Assembly (NCBI GenBank): GCA_022559985.1
Contig: JAFJTR010000032.1
Coordinates: forward strand, 248,001 to 312,000
Source of the DNA: Parastagonospora avenae f. sp. tritici 18332-5
Lineage: Eukaryota; Ascomycota; Dothideomycetes; Pleosporales; Phaeosphaeriaceae
Reading direction: 5' to 3'
DNA: 64,000 bases
Shown here: positions 42,729 to 53,656 of the stretch, one piece after another
How positions within the stretch are numbered: the first letter of the stretch is position 1
How the letters are laid out: each line of letters starts with the position of its first letter
The notes under the pieces: generated by a model
What the model saw: the letters and a program-made list of their open reading frames with translations, nothing else
Told to the model about the DNA's origin: nothing
Databases searched by the model: none
Made by a program: the position numbers and the translations under genes

Positions 42729-44407
42729 TCACCCAAGAAAGATGTATGCGTACCACGAATGTCCAGTTACACCACCCTGCTGATTATGCAGAATCACAAG
42801 GATATTTGCAGCTTCTCCGATACCGAAGTGGTCTGCGATATGCTCAAGTTGTCTGATGGCCCATTTCTTCGCCACTGCAGGGCAATTTTGTGCCCAGGTA
42901 ACTACATAGAGGCCGAAAATAATGATGTAGACGTCCAGAATGTGCGACTGGGTATGCGTATGGTGCGCACCTGGAAGTGCTCCGTCCGGAAGCTTTTGTC
43001 GTGCAGCGAAGGAGCAATTTGTCATTTGTGGACAGGCAGCACAGATTTCGCGTGTCATCTCGACGATGACTTCTTTGGCTCGCCCAAGCTCTGCCATACT
43101 CTCAGTATCTTTGAGAGACGCGCAGTCCTTGATAATATCTTCACAGAGTTGTATAGGTGTCACTCGAAGCGTTTTCCACATTTTGTGTGATCGTCCTATT
43201 GGGATATACATCGTACAAAGGGAAAAAGCCGTCGGGAACAAACGCTCGCTAATCATGACCAGAGACAAATTCTCGGTGGTATGACCACGCGTCGCCAGCT
43301 TCAAGCGCCAGAATCTCGAGCCTACGGTCAAGTGACGCGTTTCGGGCCACTCTATCGTGCGGCAACATGTCTCGCAGTTCCTCAGGTAGTTTGGTGACTT
43401 CGAGTACGCAATCGCTCAGTCTCCATTTTGGTTAGGACGTGTCGACAAATTGCGCTGCATGCCTTCGGATCTGGCGGACCTCGTCTGGTATTGCACGACC
43501 TGTGCTTAGAGAGAATATTGTCGCGCTGAGGGAGAGTCCAAGGAGAGCCCGTAGTTCAGGACCCTGGCGAAATTGTTCGACACCTCGCAGCTTCACAAGA
43601 GCCAAGGCTCCCTCAACATGAGCATGTCGCGATGCATTAGTTTCCGCGTTTGATAACATCATCTTCTCAAACAGATCCAACAGGAGCGGGGATTCGAGAG
43701 TAGACAACTTGACTGCCATTTTGGATCTTGCACTACCTTATTAATCTTTCTCAGCGCTTCGACATACTTCCGTGTTCCCATTTCTTTGGCGGTAGGCGAA
43801 GCAACTTGATGGGAGAGAAATGCGAGACTAACCGCATCAATACTTAACGAGAGATGTTCACGTGTAGATGTAGGATCCAGGTAGGAGAAGAGGAAGTCCC
43901 ATGTATGGCTGAAGTCCGAGACATAGGAGGTGAAAGACATCTCCCTTCCGATGACCTAGAGATCATGGGGTAAGTGCCGCAGTTTCAGAGGGGCTTTGGG
44001 CTTCTTGTTCTGCAAGAGAGTCGCTCTGGCAAGCGCCTTCGTCTGAATGAAGTCTGTCTGGTCATCGAAGCGAATCGCATTTGTGTTGCGGTACCCCGAA
44101 CATTGCTCTCCAACACGAACACATGAGCTGCAAAACGGCTTCTTGAGATCGCACTGATTTGGTCAGTAGCCGAACCAATAATGCATGTTTTCAAATACGA
44201 TGGAAAATGATCAGGATGCAATGGCAGGTAGTCTATCCATTGGCCTGAGGCCATACACAGTATTGCCAGGCTTCGGGTGCGATAGCAAGATCTCGATGGA
44301 GTCTTCTTGTAGCTGAGAGTATACGAACCAGTCGAATCAGCACTCACCTTCAATCTCCTGTCCCTGCATCGTCGGCAAGCTTTCGATAGCTTCCCCCGAA
44401 ACGTCAT
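42729..44407 (-). pseudogene. Decayed Zn2Cys6 transcription factor gene
   Basis: Exon 1 44348-44407, a 194-bp intron (44154-44347), then the rest. Joined exons give a perfect binuclear zinc cluster: CRRCRDRRLKC, then CSSCVRVGEQC, followed by the usual linker and the fungal transcription-factor middle region (SIDAVSLAFLSHQVASPTAK, KYVEALRKINKVVQDP, GALALVKLRGVEQF, VTKLPEELRDMLPHDR, QLEHIADHFGIGEAANIL). Breaks: TAG at 43956-43958, a frameshift near 43716-43724, TAA at 43432-43434, TAG at 43249-43251, and a frameshift near 43179-43187. The first TAG could come from CAG. Both frameshifts are at CAAAATG runs, so an assembly error is possible for those, but not for the stops. Divergent from a dead dehydrogenase gene, suggesting a lost regulator-enzyme pair. 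Confidence 0.8.
44222..44310. repeat. Hairpin repeat copy inside the Zn2Cys6 pseudogene intron
   Basis: The plus strand reads CCTGAGGCCATACACAGTAT at 44244-44263, then TGCCAGGCTTCGGGTGCGA, nearly the same as the reversed copy at 62.6 kb. The opposite arm is degenerate. It accounts for much of the unusually long 194-bp intron. Confidence 0.6.
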
Positions 44408-44931
44408 TGGACACACGCAGCACTGAGAAGCAAATCGAAGTGGTATCCGGATCAAAAAACTCTTCGACGCAGTGTGAGGCCGTAAAGGAAATCACACCGA
44501 TGATGCAGACTGGAGATAACGGCGGACATAAAGCTGTCTCCAGCTAACCAAAGGCAGCATGCTGCACGCCGACGCAACCTAGGCAGAGTTGATTACAGCC
44601 ACTCGCGATGTTAGCGCCAAATTCCCCGTACCAATTCCATTGTGCACGAGGTCAACGGCTCCAACCTTTATGCGGGGGATGCCTAAAGGTCAGACAATAA
44701 TGACGCTACGCTGCGTTTGATGTGGCTGGTGATTGATGTGTGGACGCCGCTCCGAACATTACCGTACTGAGTCGATTTCGTTTGAAGCGCTAAACCATGT
44801 TGAGCATACCAATCGTGCATGCTACCACTACGGCTTTCAACGCCTGGGAAAGAGCGAGACATACATATATAAATAATGAGTCTGGCAGCTTCAAGAGATT
44901 CACCAAACACTGAACCAGAACAACTAGCACC
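44408..44931. promoter_or_regulatory. Divergent promoter of the two dead genes
   Basis: 524 bp between the start of the Zn2Cys6 pseudogene and the start of the dehydrogenase pseudogene. A TATATAAATA at about 44869-44878 is a TATA candidate 54-63 bp before the dehydrogenase ATG. Confidence 0.45.
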
Positions 44932-45776
44932 ATGTCTTTCCCATACAAACACGTACTTCTCGTCGGTGCGACCAGTGGCATCGGCCGAGCTATGGCAGAC
45001 CACTTCATCACGAACGGCGTTAAGGTCACCACTGTCGGCAGAAGATAAGAGCGTCTCGACGAATTTGTTGTGAAGCACGGTAAGGAGATGGCATCTGGAA
45101 TCTCGTTCGACATCGAAAAGCTAGATCAGATTCCAGCCTTTGTCAACAAGTAAGCATCATTCGCCTGTACCTACCTGACCTCAATCTGACGCACTCAAGG
45201 GCCTTCAGAACATACCAAACAATCGAAAGCCTCTTCCTCAACGCTGGAACGCAGACCGGCGCCGACTTCACCCGGCCCGACACTGTCGACCTCTCGGTCT
45301 TTCACCGCGAGATGACCATCAACTTCACTTCCTTCGTGTCCATAACACACGCTGCCCTTCCCCATTTGCTCTCTCGCTCAACACCATCCTCGTTCATATT
45401 CACTGGCACGCCAGTCAGCCTGGTTCCTGTCTTTGCTCTGCCGGCTTACTCGGCGTCTAAAGCGGCTTTGGACGCTTTCATCATGTGTCTGCGTGAACAG
45501 TTTCGCGAAACCAAAATCCAGGTCCAGCATGTCAGCCCAGGACCTGTGCAGTCGGAACTGCATGACGTGGGGATGGCAAAGTCATCCGGCTGATCGTTTG
45601 GGATGCCACTGAATGAGTTCGTCAACGAGACATGCGCTGGCCTGGAAGCCAAAGAGAACGACATCTTTCCCGGAACAGTTGGAGGATCAACCAAGGAGCA
45701 GTTCTTGGAGATTGTTAGGCTGAGGGAGGAAGCGTTTGATCGGATCTCAGGATTGGTCAGGAAGAGGATGTGTTAA
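44932..45776 (+). pseudogene. Short-chain dehydrogenase with two nonsense codons
   Basis: Exons 44932-45149 and 45200-45776 with a 50-bp intron give a frame of 264 codons, full SDR length, open except for TAA 45046-45048 and TGA 45591-45593. Seen: cofactor motif LVGATSGIGRA, LFLNAGTQ, FIFTGTP and the catalytic YSASKAA, then VQHVSPGPVQSEL. The TAA follows VGRR and precedes ERLDEF, where related enzymes often have Gln; CAA to TAA is a C-to-T change in CpA. The TGA precedes SFGMPL, where Arg is usual; CGA to TGA is also C-to-T. Everything else is intact, so inactivation is recent, or the stops are assembly errors or readthrough sites (unlikely). Substrate unknown. Confidence 0.85.
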
Positions 45777-45860
45777 AATGGCCGAGGCCTGAGATTACTT
45801 GCGCCCTTTTCTATATGCTTTTACTACAAATTTTCCAGTGTGGTATCATTTACAAGTACG

Positions 45861-47426
45861 TCATTCGCTGTCATCGCTGCTAAACACTTCATCCTTGTCT
45901 GGCATCTCTTCATCTTCTTCTGCATCTGGTGTGCCGGTCATGATGAATGCTTTCAAACACGTGACTCGGGTGCCCGTTGTGTAGGTTCCGAGAAGCTTGC
46001 CAACCTGCTTTGCAGTGAAACCCGTACCCTCTCCGGATTTGACATCGGCTTTCAGCTCCTTGATATCCAGGGTCCATGTGCGTATTGTGCCATCGCTACT
46101 GCCTGTGATCACAATGAAGGTGGATGCCGAGATTGGGAGGATCTCAAAGTCCTTGACACGGCCACTGATACCAGCACCGGGACCTCCAATCTGTGCCACT
46201 AGTCTGCTGAGAGGGATGTCGTCCTTGCTTGCTTTCTCGGTGGTGCCTTCATTGGTTGCTGTTGATGTATCGGTGGTATCATAGAGCAGCACGCGGCCAT
46301 CTTCTGTCGACACTAGCAAGATTGACTGGTGCGATTCGGATGGCAAGTAGTGCATCTGGTGGATCTTCGTCCTCGGAACTGGAGCAATCTTTGCCGTGGG
46401 TTTTGAGTCGATGTTGAACATCACAATGCCGCGCTCAAATGCCACTGCGAACGCTTCGCCTTCCTTGTCCCAAACAACTCTTCGGCCCTCTCCAGATCCG
46501 AAGCGTCCTTCGCCAACTGCAGTGAGGATTTCCCTGTCGAAATTGAGAACGCCCGCCTTTTTCGCCGTCATCATGTTCCAGAGACGCATGCATTTCTCGC
46601 CCTTTCCCACGGAAAGCATGAGTTTGCCGGTAGGGTGCATGGCAAAGTCATTGACTCCTGAAGGTACTTCTCCTGGTCCGGCTGTATCTCCACTGGGCCT
46701 TCCTTGTGGCTTGGGTATCGGGGCCTTGATGGTTGAGAGTACTGTCCAGTCTCGTGTCCTGGTAATCGCCACGGTACTGTCTTCTGCTGCACTCAACAAC
46801 TTACTTCGTGACGGGAAGTGGAGGGCTGTGATGTTGGATGCGTGGTGGAGAAGAGTGCCGAGTTCCTTGTTCTTGGGATTTTCCGTAATAGAGGCGCCAT
46901 TGAGGGAAGGCAGCTTGGGTTGCGACTTTGAAATGACTGGTGGTGCAGTGGACAGCGAGTACAAGTTGATGCGCTCGTCTGTGCTGCCAGTAGCCAGCAT
47001 AACCTTCGAGGTCTCTTCAGACAACGGTGATAGAGCTAAGCATCGGATAGCGGAAGCATGCGCGTTGAACAAAAACGTGTCGGTGAAATCAACCTTGGGC
47101 TTCTCGGCGTCTTCTTTGGAGGCATCCTGCTGACCGGTGGTGAGGCTGCGCGGAATGGTCGCAGCGAATCCATGCAAGACGCGTTCATATGAGCCAGTGA
47201 TAATTTGCACAGTTGTCGTCTCTGTCTCCGAGCCTGCTTCTGCCGGCCCAGAACTTGTAGGTGCCTTGCTCTTGTTCGCTATTATCGTGCCATTAGTCGC
47301 GCTTTCCTTAGCTTTGACGACTGCAGCTTTTTTGGGCGCGGCGGAAACTTCATCAGCCGCTTTCCTCATCTTCAGTGCCTTCGCCGCACCGGCCTGGCCA
47401 GCATTTTCCCTCTTTCTCTTTGCCAT
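45861..47426 (-). CDS. mak11: WD40 protein, MAK11 / PAK1IP1-like ribosome biogenesis factor
   Basis: Single exon, 521 residues from ATG 47426; an in-frame ATG at 47438 would add four. Seen: a basic N-terminus (MAKRKRENAGQAGAAKALKM) like a nuclear or nucleolar signal, then WD-type repeats: IITGSYERVLHGFAATI, FNAHASAIRCLALSP with LATGSTDERINLYSL, HHASNITALHFPS with LLSAAEDSTVAITRTRDW, GVNDFAMHPTGKLMLSVGK with CMRLWNMMTAKK, and a late SSDGTIRTWTL; then an acidic tail (EEDEEMPDKDEVFSSDDSE). This repeat order and the ERVLHGF opening fit Mak11, needed for 60S subunit assembly. Divergent with the EAF1-like gene, 295 bp between starts. Confidence 0.85.
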   Translation of the reverse strand: MAKRKRENAGQAGAAKALKMRKAADEVSAAPKKAAVVKAKESATNGTIIANKSKAPTSSGPAEAGSETETTTVQIITGSYERVLHGFAATIPRSLTTGQQDASKEDAEKPKVDFTDTFLFNAHASAIRCLALSPLSEETSKVMLATGSTDERINLYSLSTAPPVISKSQPKLPSLNGASITENPKNKELGTLLHHASNITALHFPSRSKLLSAAEDSTVAITRTRDWTVLSTIKAPIPKPQGRPSGDTAGPGEVPSGVNDFAMHPTGKLMLSVGKGEKCMRLWNMMTAKKAGVLNFDREILTAVGEGRFGSGEGRRVVWDKEGEAFAVAFERGIVMFNIDSKPTAKIAPVPRTKIHQMHYLPSESHQSILLVSTEDGRVLLYDTTDTSTATNEGTTEKASKDDIPLSRLVAQIGGPGAGISGRVKDFEILPISASTFIVITGSSDGTIRTWTLDIKELKADVKSGEGTGFTAKQVGKLLGTYTTGTRVTCLKAFIMTGTPDAEEDEEMPDKDEVFSSDDSE

Positions 47427-47721
47427 TGTCGAATGCATCAAGTTGATGGACGGGAAAGTGCAAGCTGCAAGGAAATTTTGAAAAGCGCATTGACGTACTC
47501 GGCTAGCGCGAAGCTTATCACTCCCGTTCCAAGTGCAGCAACCTTGCGACCGGGGCTCAGCGAAGTGGTTCCCTCCTCTCCTGGCGCGCAGGTCAACCCC
47601 ATCAAGTCCAGGCATCGCCAACAACATATCCATCAACCAACGCGCTCCACGACCTCCACAAATCATCACATTGGCGACACTCGTGAATAACGGATGTCGG
47701 CCACCGGACTACGGCAACCAT
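47427..47721. promoter_or_regulatory. Bidirectional promoter MAK11 / EAF1-like
   Basis: 295 bp between divergent start codons; no TATA seen. Confidence 0.5.
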
Positions 47722-50700
47722 ATGTCCATCGACAGTGCGCGCCTCGCATTGCAACGAGAACACCAAAGTGATATTCTGTAAGTCGCGCATCACGGTCTAA
47801 TACTGTCGCCTTGCATGCAAAACGATTATTTGCAGCATGCGACGCCAGAAAAATCGCTCCGATTGTTTTGATATTGCGTTGTTGTGGACTTATCGCGTTG
47901 CATGTTGGCTGACTTGATGGTTAGGGCATGTGAGGCGCGGCGCCTCGGGGGACTGAGGGCCCTCTTCAAGTACACCCAGATCGTCGCGGACAACCGTCCG
48001 CCCCAAGAGAATGACTGGCCGTATAATAACCCTCCTGGCCAAAATGAGGCAAGCTTTCTCGAAGAGAACAACCTTTCAATGTAAGAATAACATCCGCGAC
48101 ATCCATCATTCAGTTTTGATGTTGCTGCCACCAATATACGGTGTTGTCGTCGTTCCATTCCACTGACCTGCCTTGTGTCTGCAGAGGACGACGCTTCGAC
48201 GACGCGACTCTGCCATGGCCTAACGACAATACCGAACAGCATCCACCGCATCCATCAACCCTGCCTTTCCAAGCGCCATTCAAACCTCCGTTTTCTGGAT
48301 TGTCCAAGTCTCCGCAGTCTGCCATCGTGGGTGCACCTAGCCAGGAGGACCAGCTGCGTGCCGCGTCTGCCTCGCCGTCTGTTGCAACCCAACCGCTGCC
48401 TCCGACCAAAGCTGTGACGCAGAAGGATCCCACCCATGCCGTCAAACCGTTGTCGCCGGCTTCACGAACTGGTCCATCATCGCCGGCTACTATTGCAGGT
48501 ACAGGTGACCAAGTAGCAAACAACGCCGCTGATGACGCCTGCGCCGCATCTTCGAACGGAACTTCACCCGCTCCAGCTGTGCAGCATGCAGTAGGCGTAG
48601 ATGCTTCTGTCTCTGATAGACTTTCCAACGTCCCCAGCGCTGTTAACACACCAGACGTCGACCTCAAGGACAAAGCTGTGCCTGCAGAGAGCAAGCCGAA
48701 GGCACCACAAGTGGTTCACTTGCCACCGAAAGATGTCCAAGAAGCAAGATTACATGAGACAGAACGAAAACTGGAGAAGATTACCGAGAGGGAACGGAAG
48801 GACGACGAAAAGCATTCGCATGCGAACGGTCCTACAGACTTGATCTCCTCGCCATCATCCACCGTAGGCCCTTACTCGCAAGCGACTCCTCATGCGCCGC
48901 ATCATTCTCCAGATACGAGTCCCGATACAGAATCGTTCCAGGAACGTCCTCGAGCCGCTCTACAGACCACCGAATTGTTGGACCCTGCTGCGCAACAGGT
49001 CAAGGAAGATCTCGAGCGCGCATTGCAAAAACAAATGAGGGAAGCACGGGAACGAGCACGGGGCACGGAGTCTCCTACGCCGGACATCGAGAAGCAAATA
49101 GAGGATGAGCAAGCTATACGGCTTGCCCGGGACGGAAAGAGCCGGCTTACTGGATCTACCACGGAGCGAGAAAGTGGTTTGATATCTCACGCTAAAGACA
49201 TTGCGCGCGATGCTGCACCTGCTGCCGAGCGGTTCGTCGAAGTCCGCGCCTCTCAGGACCCTGCGGCAGACTCGCTACCCACACCAACCACGACGGCGCC
49301 AGAACCATCCACGGTAGATCCAGAAGCTACTGACCGAGAGACGAACAAGATGGCAGAGGCAGATTCGCACCCTACGCCTCCGGCAGAACTTGACGTTGAA
49401 ATGGGCGACGCACCGACATCGACAAACCCCAGGAGCCCTCCTGTGCATCCTCCGCGACCCGATCGTATGACCACACGCGTCTCATCCGGTGCTATGCGCC
49501 AGAAGTCCGTGTCGGAGATACTAGCAGAGAAGGCTGCGCCTAAGACTGTTCTGACTCCCCGCTCGAGCAACTTGTCGACATCGGCTAGTCCTCCACGTCC
49601 GAAGACTCGTGATCCGAGATCGAAAGAAGTGGTCGTCTTTGCAAAGAAAATACCCCGCCGGGGCTCAAAAGCTTTGCAAGCCTATGATGAAGACTATGCT
49701 TCGCTGCAAGGAGCGTCTGAAGACTCTAGTCGTGACTATCTGGAAGGACTTTTCAAATACCAGGCACATCATCCACCACGATCCATACCCTTACAAGAGC
49801 TTGTAGCGTCTGCGCGCAAGACAGTCACGACCGCCGGAACACTTGCCATGCATCGGGAACACCAAGACTATAAGATTCTTAAGAGGGTTTACCAGCTGCA
49901 AAATGCGAACCGGTGGTCTTTGCGTCAACTCCAGAAATCGGTCGAACCAGAGCGTCCATTCACACATCATGACCAGCTTCTGCTAGAAATGAAGAATATT
50001 TCGACTGACTTCCAGGAGGAGAGAAGGTGGAAGGAGGCTCTAGCTGCTTCCTTTGCAGAGTGGTGCGCGAAGTATGTGAACAGTAGCCCAGAGGTACAAG
50101 CAACATTGCGCGTGAATGTGCGCAAGCCCATCGCGGCCAAACAAGCTGAGCACCATGATGAAGATATGGACGACGCCCCCACGCCCGATCTCGTACTGTC
50201 TCATGCACACGAAACAGAATCCGAGTCTTTTGCAGACGAAGACGAACTTCGCACGCCACTCAGTGCCAATCCTCCAACTGGTTTGTTCTCATTGGGCTTC
50301 AATGACGTTGTCATGAAGATACACCGCACGCCGGCCAGCGATACCATGTTCCGTGAACTTCCTTTCTATGAGCCGATGCTCGAGGGCGCCAGTGATGGTA
50401 ATCCCTTTTCCGTTGCTGAACCGCCTATCCTCCCTGTTTCGAAGTACGTAACCGGAAAGCTTGTGTCTCAAATTCGAGGCCCTCCAAGGAAGCGGAGCCG
50501 CTACGACTACGATTCAGAGGACGAGCCCTCGACGCCTCCAAGCCGATCCGGTACATCGGCCGAACACTCGATGCCATCCACACCTGGCCGAAGGCTGTTC
50601 TGCCGAAACGATTTACCGCCTGAGATGACTGACGTTGCCTTGTTCAATGCAGAAAACAAGCACGTTCGTGACCGTCTTCAGGCCGCTCATCAATTCCGCC

Positions 50701-52373
50701 CGCCGACTGAGTTTAATATGCCGTCGGTCGCCTTCTTCGAGCACCGAATTCCATCGCAGTGGCTGTGGGAGGAAGACCAGAAGCTCCGATCCCTGGTAAA
50801 AGAGTTTACGTTCAACTGGTCACTCGTATCGCAGCAGCTTTCGCTACCTAGCATGTTTGTTTCTGGATCTGGCCGGCGGACACCTTGGGAATGCTTTGAG
50901 CGATGGGTGCAACTAGAAGGTCTGCCCGCGGAGATGTCTAAGACGCAGTACTTCCGCACTTATCAAGGACGCCTAGAACAAGCCAACAAGACCGTTTTCG
51001 CGCAATACCAAGCTCAACAGCAACAGCAACAGCAGCAGCAAGGAGCTGCTCCTGCTCAGCCGCGGAGGAGGCCCACCACTACGCCGATACGGGTCGAGCG
51101 TCGGCGAGAGAACCGCTATCTTGCCATCATCGATGGAATGCGTAAGCTGGCGCGAAAGCGTGAGTCTGCTGCACACAAGCAAGCCGAGTCTCAGAAGGCT
51201 GCTGCACTGCGAAAGGCCCATGAGCCAGCGCCTCCTAAAAACACCGTACATACTCCACAGGAATTCAGCCGTCTGAAATGGGAACGCGAAGAGAAGCTAA
51301 AATTAAGGCAACAGCAGCAAGAAATGGCAGTCCGACAACAAATGGTGCAGCAACGACAGCAGGCTCAGATGGCGGCACAAAGCGGTATGCCCAACAGTGC
51401 CAACCAGATGCAGCGCAATGGACCCGCCATGGGCAATCCCACAGGTCCAGCTCATATGGCTAATTCAGCCTCGCAGCAGGGCCAGAACGCAGCAGCAATG
51501 GCAGCACGAGCCCACCAAGGCCAACAGGGCATGCAGGCCAACTTCAGCAATGGCAACATGGCCGGCATGCCGATGGGTACGTCCGGTGTTCCTCAGGCGC
51601 AGATGCAGGGCAGCATGCAGAACGGCCAACGTATGGCACCTCCGAACCAGATGCAAATGGCTATGCAGCGAGGACAGTTTCCGAACACTGCGCAACAGCA
51701 GTTCCAGCTACAACAGCAACAGCAACATCAGCTAGGCATGGGCAACAACCTAACGCCGGGAATGGGCTTGAACAGCAATATCCCAAACGCAAACATGATG
51801 GCCTCGATGTCCAACCAGAACATGAATGGGAATATGAACGGTAACATGAATGCCATGAATGGTCTATCCAATAACGTAGGATCTCCTCGGCCCAACCAAG
51901 GCAATGGCAACATACAGACTCCGTCTCGCCCTCTATCCAGCGGTCATATGCCAAACATATTGCACCTGCAGAACGTATACAAGGTACAACATCCGGAATG
52001 GACCAATGAGCAATGCCAAAAAGCGGCTTCAGAGCATCTTCAGAAATCCATGGCTAAAACTCAACGCACGCAGGCAATGAACGCGGCCGCAGGCTCCTCT
52101 GGAATGTCTGCATCTCCACAGATTGGAAACAACCAATACCTCCCGCAGAACGGCAGCATGGCCAACAGTCCCCAACCTGGCAACAACCCTGCGGTAGCGA
52201 ACTATCAGCAGCAACTTGTGCAACAGCAACGAATGATGCAACAGTCGCGACAACAGGCTGGTAGTCCAGGAATGAACGCTGCTTGCCCTGCAAGCAGGAG
52301 CGCCACACCTCAAAACCCGCAGATGCTGAAAAGTCCCGGTATGCAGCAGGCGCAGGTCAATCGGTCCTCGTAA
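47722..52373 (+). CDS. eaf1: NuA4 scaffold subunit EAF1 / Vid21-like (HSA and Myb-like domains)
   Basis: The main exon is 48185-52373, preceded by a 104-bp intron (48081-48184) and an exon ending NEASFLEENNLS. The gene probably starts at ATG 47722 (MSIDSARLALQREHQSDIL, exon to 47777, acceptor at 47835); one further small intron between 47836 and about 47926 is needed and not resolved. Eaf1 scaffolds the NuA4 histone acetyltransferase. Seen: a long Pro/Ser/Ala-rich N-half with mixed-charge coiled coil (QQVKEDLERALQKQMREARE); an HSA-type segment (HHDQLLLEMKNISTDF, EERRWKEALAASFAEWC); a Myb/SANT-like domain (PSQWLWEEDQKLRSLVKEF, NWSLVSQQLS, TPWECFERWVQLEG); then basic helices and a 400-residue Gln/Met/Asn-rich tail. 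About 1450-1480 residues in total. Confidence 0.87.
51015..51041 (+). repeat. CAA/CAG polyglutamine tract
   Basis: Nine consecutive glutamine codons (CAACAG mixed) within the EAF1-like gene, followed further on by many shorter Q runs, as at 51700-51730. A likely length-variable site. Confidence 0.85.
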
Positions 52374-53656
52374 TCGGACCCTCGGGTTGCCTCTGTGAGG
52401 CGGCCTCCTCTACATTCCAAACACCCTGTCTTGTTCTGCACCTGTATATAAACTTTAATGTTCTTCCATCAGTTTTAGCGTCTTGTTTCTGTTTGTTCGT
52501 CAGTCGCGTGGAGACAGCTGTCCGCGAAAAAAACCCAAGGTGTCTTTGGCGCTAAAGCGGCGTTTCATGTCGTTGGGAGGGAGGGAGGGGGGGGGGGGGG
52601 AATTGGGAGGCAAGATGTCCTTGTGGGTTGATTTTTGTGTGGGATGGGAGGTTAGAGCGCTAGTGTTGGGCATGAAGCCTACCAGCAGCAGCATTTTTCT
52701 GAATATCATGGCAGCTCCAGTAGCTGTTGCGAAATGAATAACAATATAAACCTTCAAATGTTGTTCCACTGGTGTGATGGCGTGAAGTGTTATACTACGC
52801 TTTCAAACACGAATAGGGAGCATATTACGACTGAGTCTCATGAGGATCCATACCCGTCCTCCGGAAACCGATCACCCAGAGTTATTTATTAAGGCTGTAT
52901 ATATCTTCACGACTTTTTGACCACATAATAACGTATCAATGACCGCGAAATTCTCTAGGTTCATATATAACTTCAAGCATTGTGCACATATTCGTTCCGT
53001 TTCTCAAAGTCTCCTCTCCTCCACCCATGCATCAGTGCATGGCTATGAGTTTGAGCAAACGCGTCGAATTTGCGCAGAGATGGAGGTTCATCATATAATA
53101 CTCCGAGACATTAATGGAGCGTGTGCCGAGTATTGCGAAGCTGGATCAGTAAATTAGCCATGGAAATTGACTACCAACACTTTGCTCTCTCTCGATATGC
53201 CTCTAGTCCATTCTCGTTTACGAAAGTGCCATGACAACGTGGGCATCTGTATTTGGGTTGACTGTCATTCTTCAGCTTCATTGCGTTATCTTGAGCTGCA
53301 TGGTGCTCTTTTCTCTCAAGGGCAATTCAAGCAAAGTCATTCCGACTCTGATGATCGAGTTCCGTATCTCTAAAGCTGAGCTGTGGCGATATCAGTTCGT
53401 GTATGATATCTGGCCATGAAGCTGGAGCTGTATTTTTCTTCGCGACTGGCATGTCGGACGAGTTGGTCAAGTGCAATCCGAAGCCGCCGAGTTGAACTGA
53501 CATAGCAACAATGTCCAAGGAGGTGTATATTAAAGAGACCATTTAATCGGCCTGCAGTATTCCAATGAACTTTTGAAACGATCCAGACCAGTGTTAAACA
53601 CACGACATATCTTCCGAAAAAAGCATGAATCTGAATTGGTATCTAAACATAATCGT
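52374..53656. other. Intergenic with a G14 run
   Basis: Contains the 3' flank of the EAF1-like gene. A G-rich tract at 52575-52609 includes 14 consecutive G at 52587-52600, flanked by GGGA repeats; it could form a quadruplex and is prone to sequencing error. Beyond 52.8 kb the sequence is AT-richer with short frames only. Confidence 0.6.

Noticed and set aside
42729..43956. Reading the Zn2Cys6 gene as functional with extra introns
   Set aside because: No GT donors exist that would remove the TAG at 43956-43958, and the frameshifts would need introns of about 20 bp.
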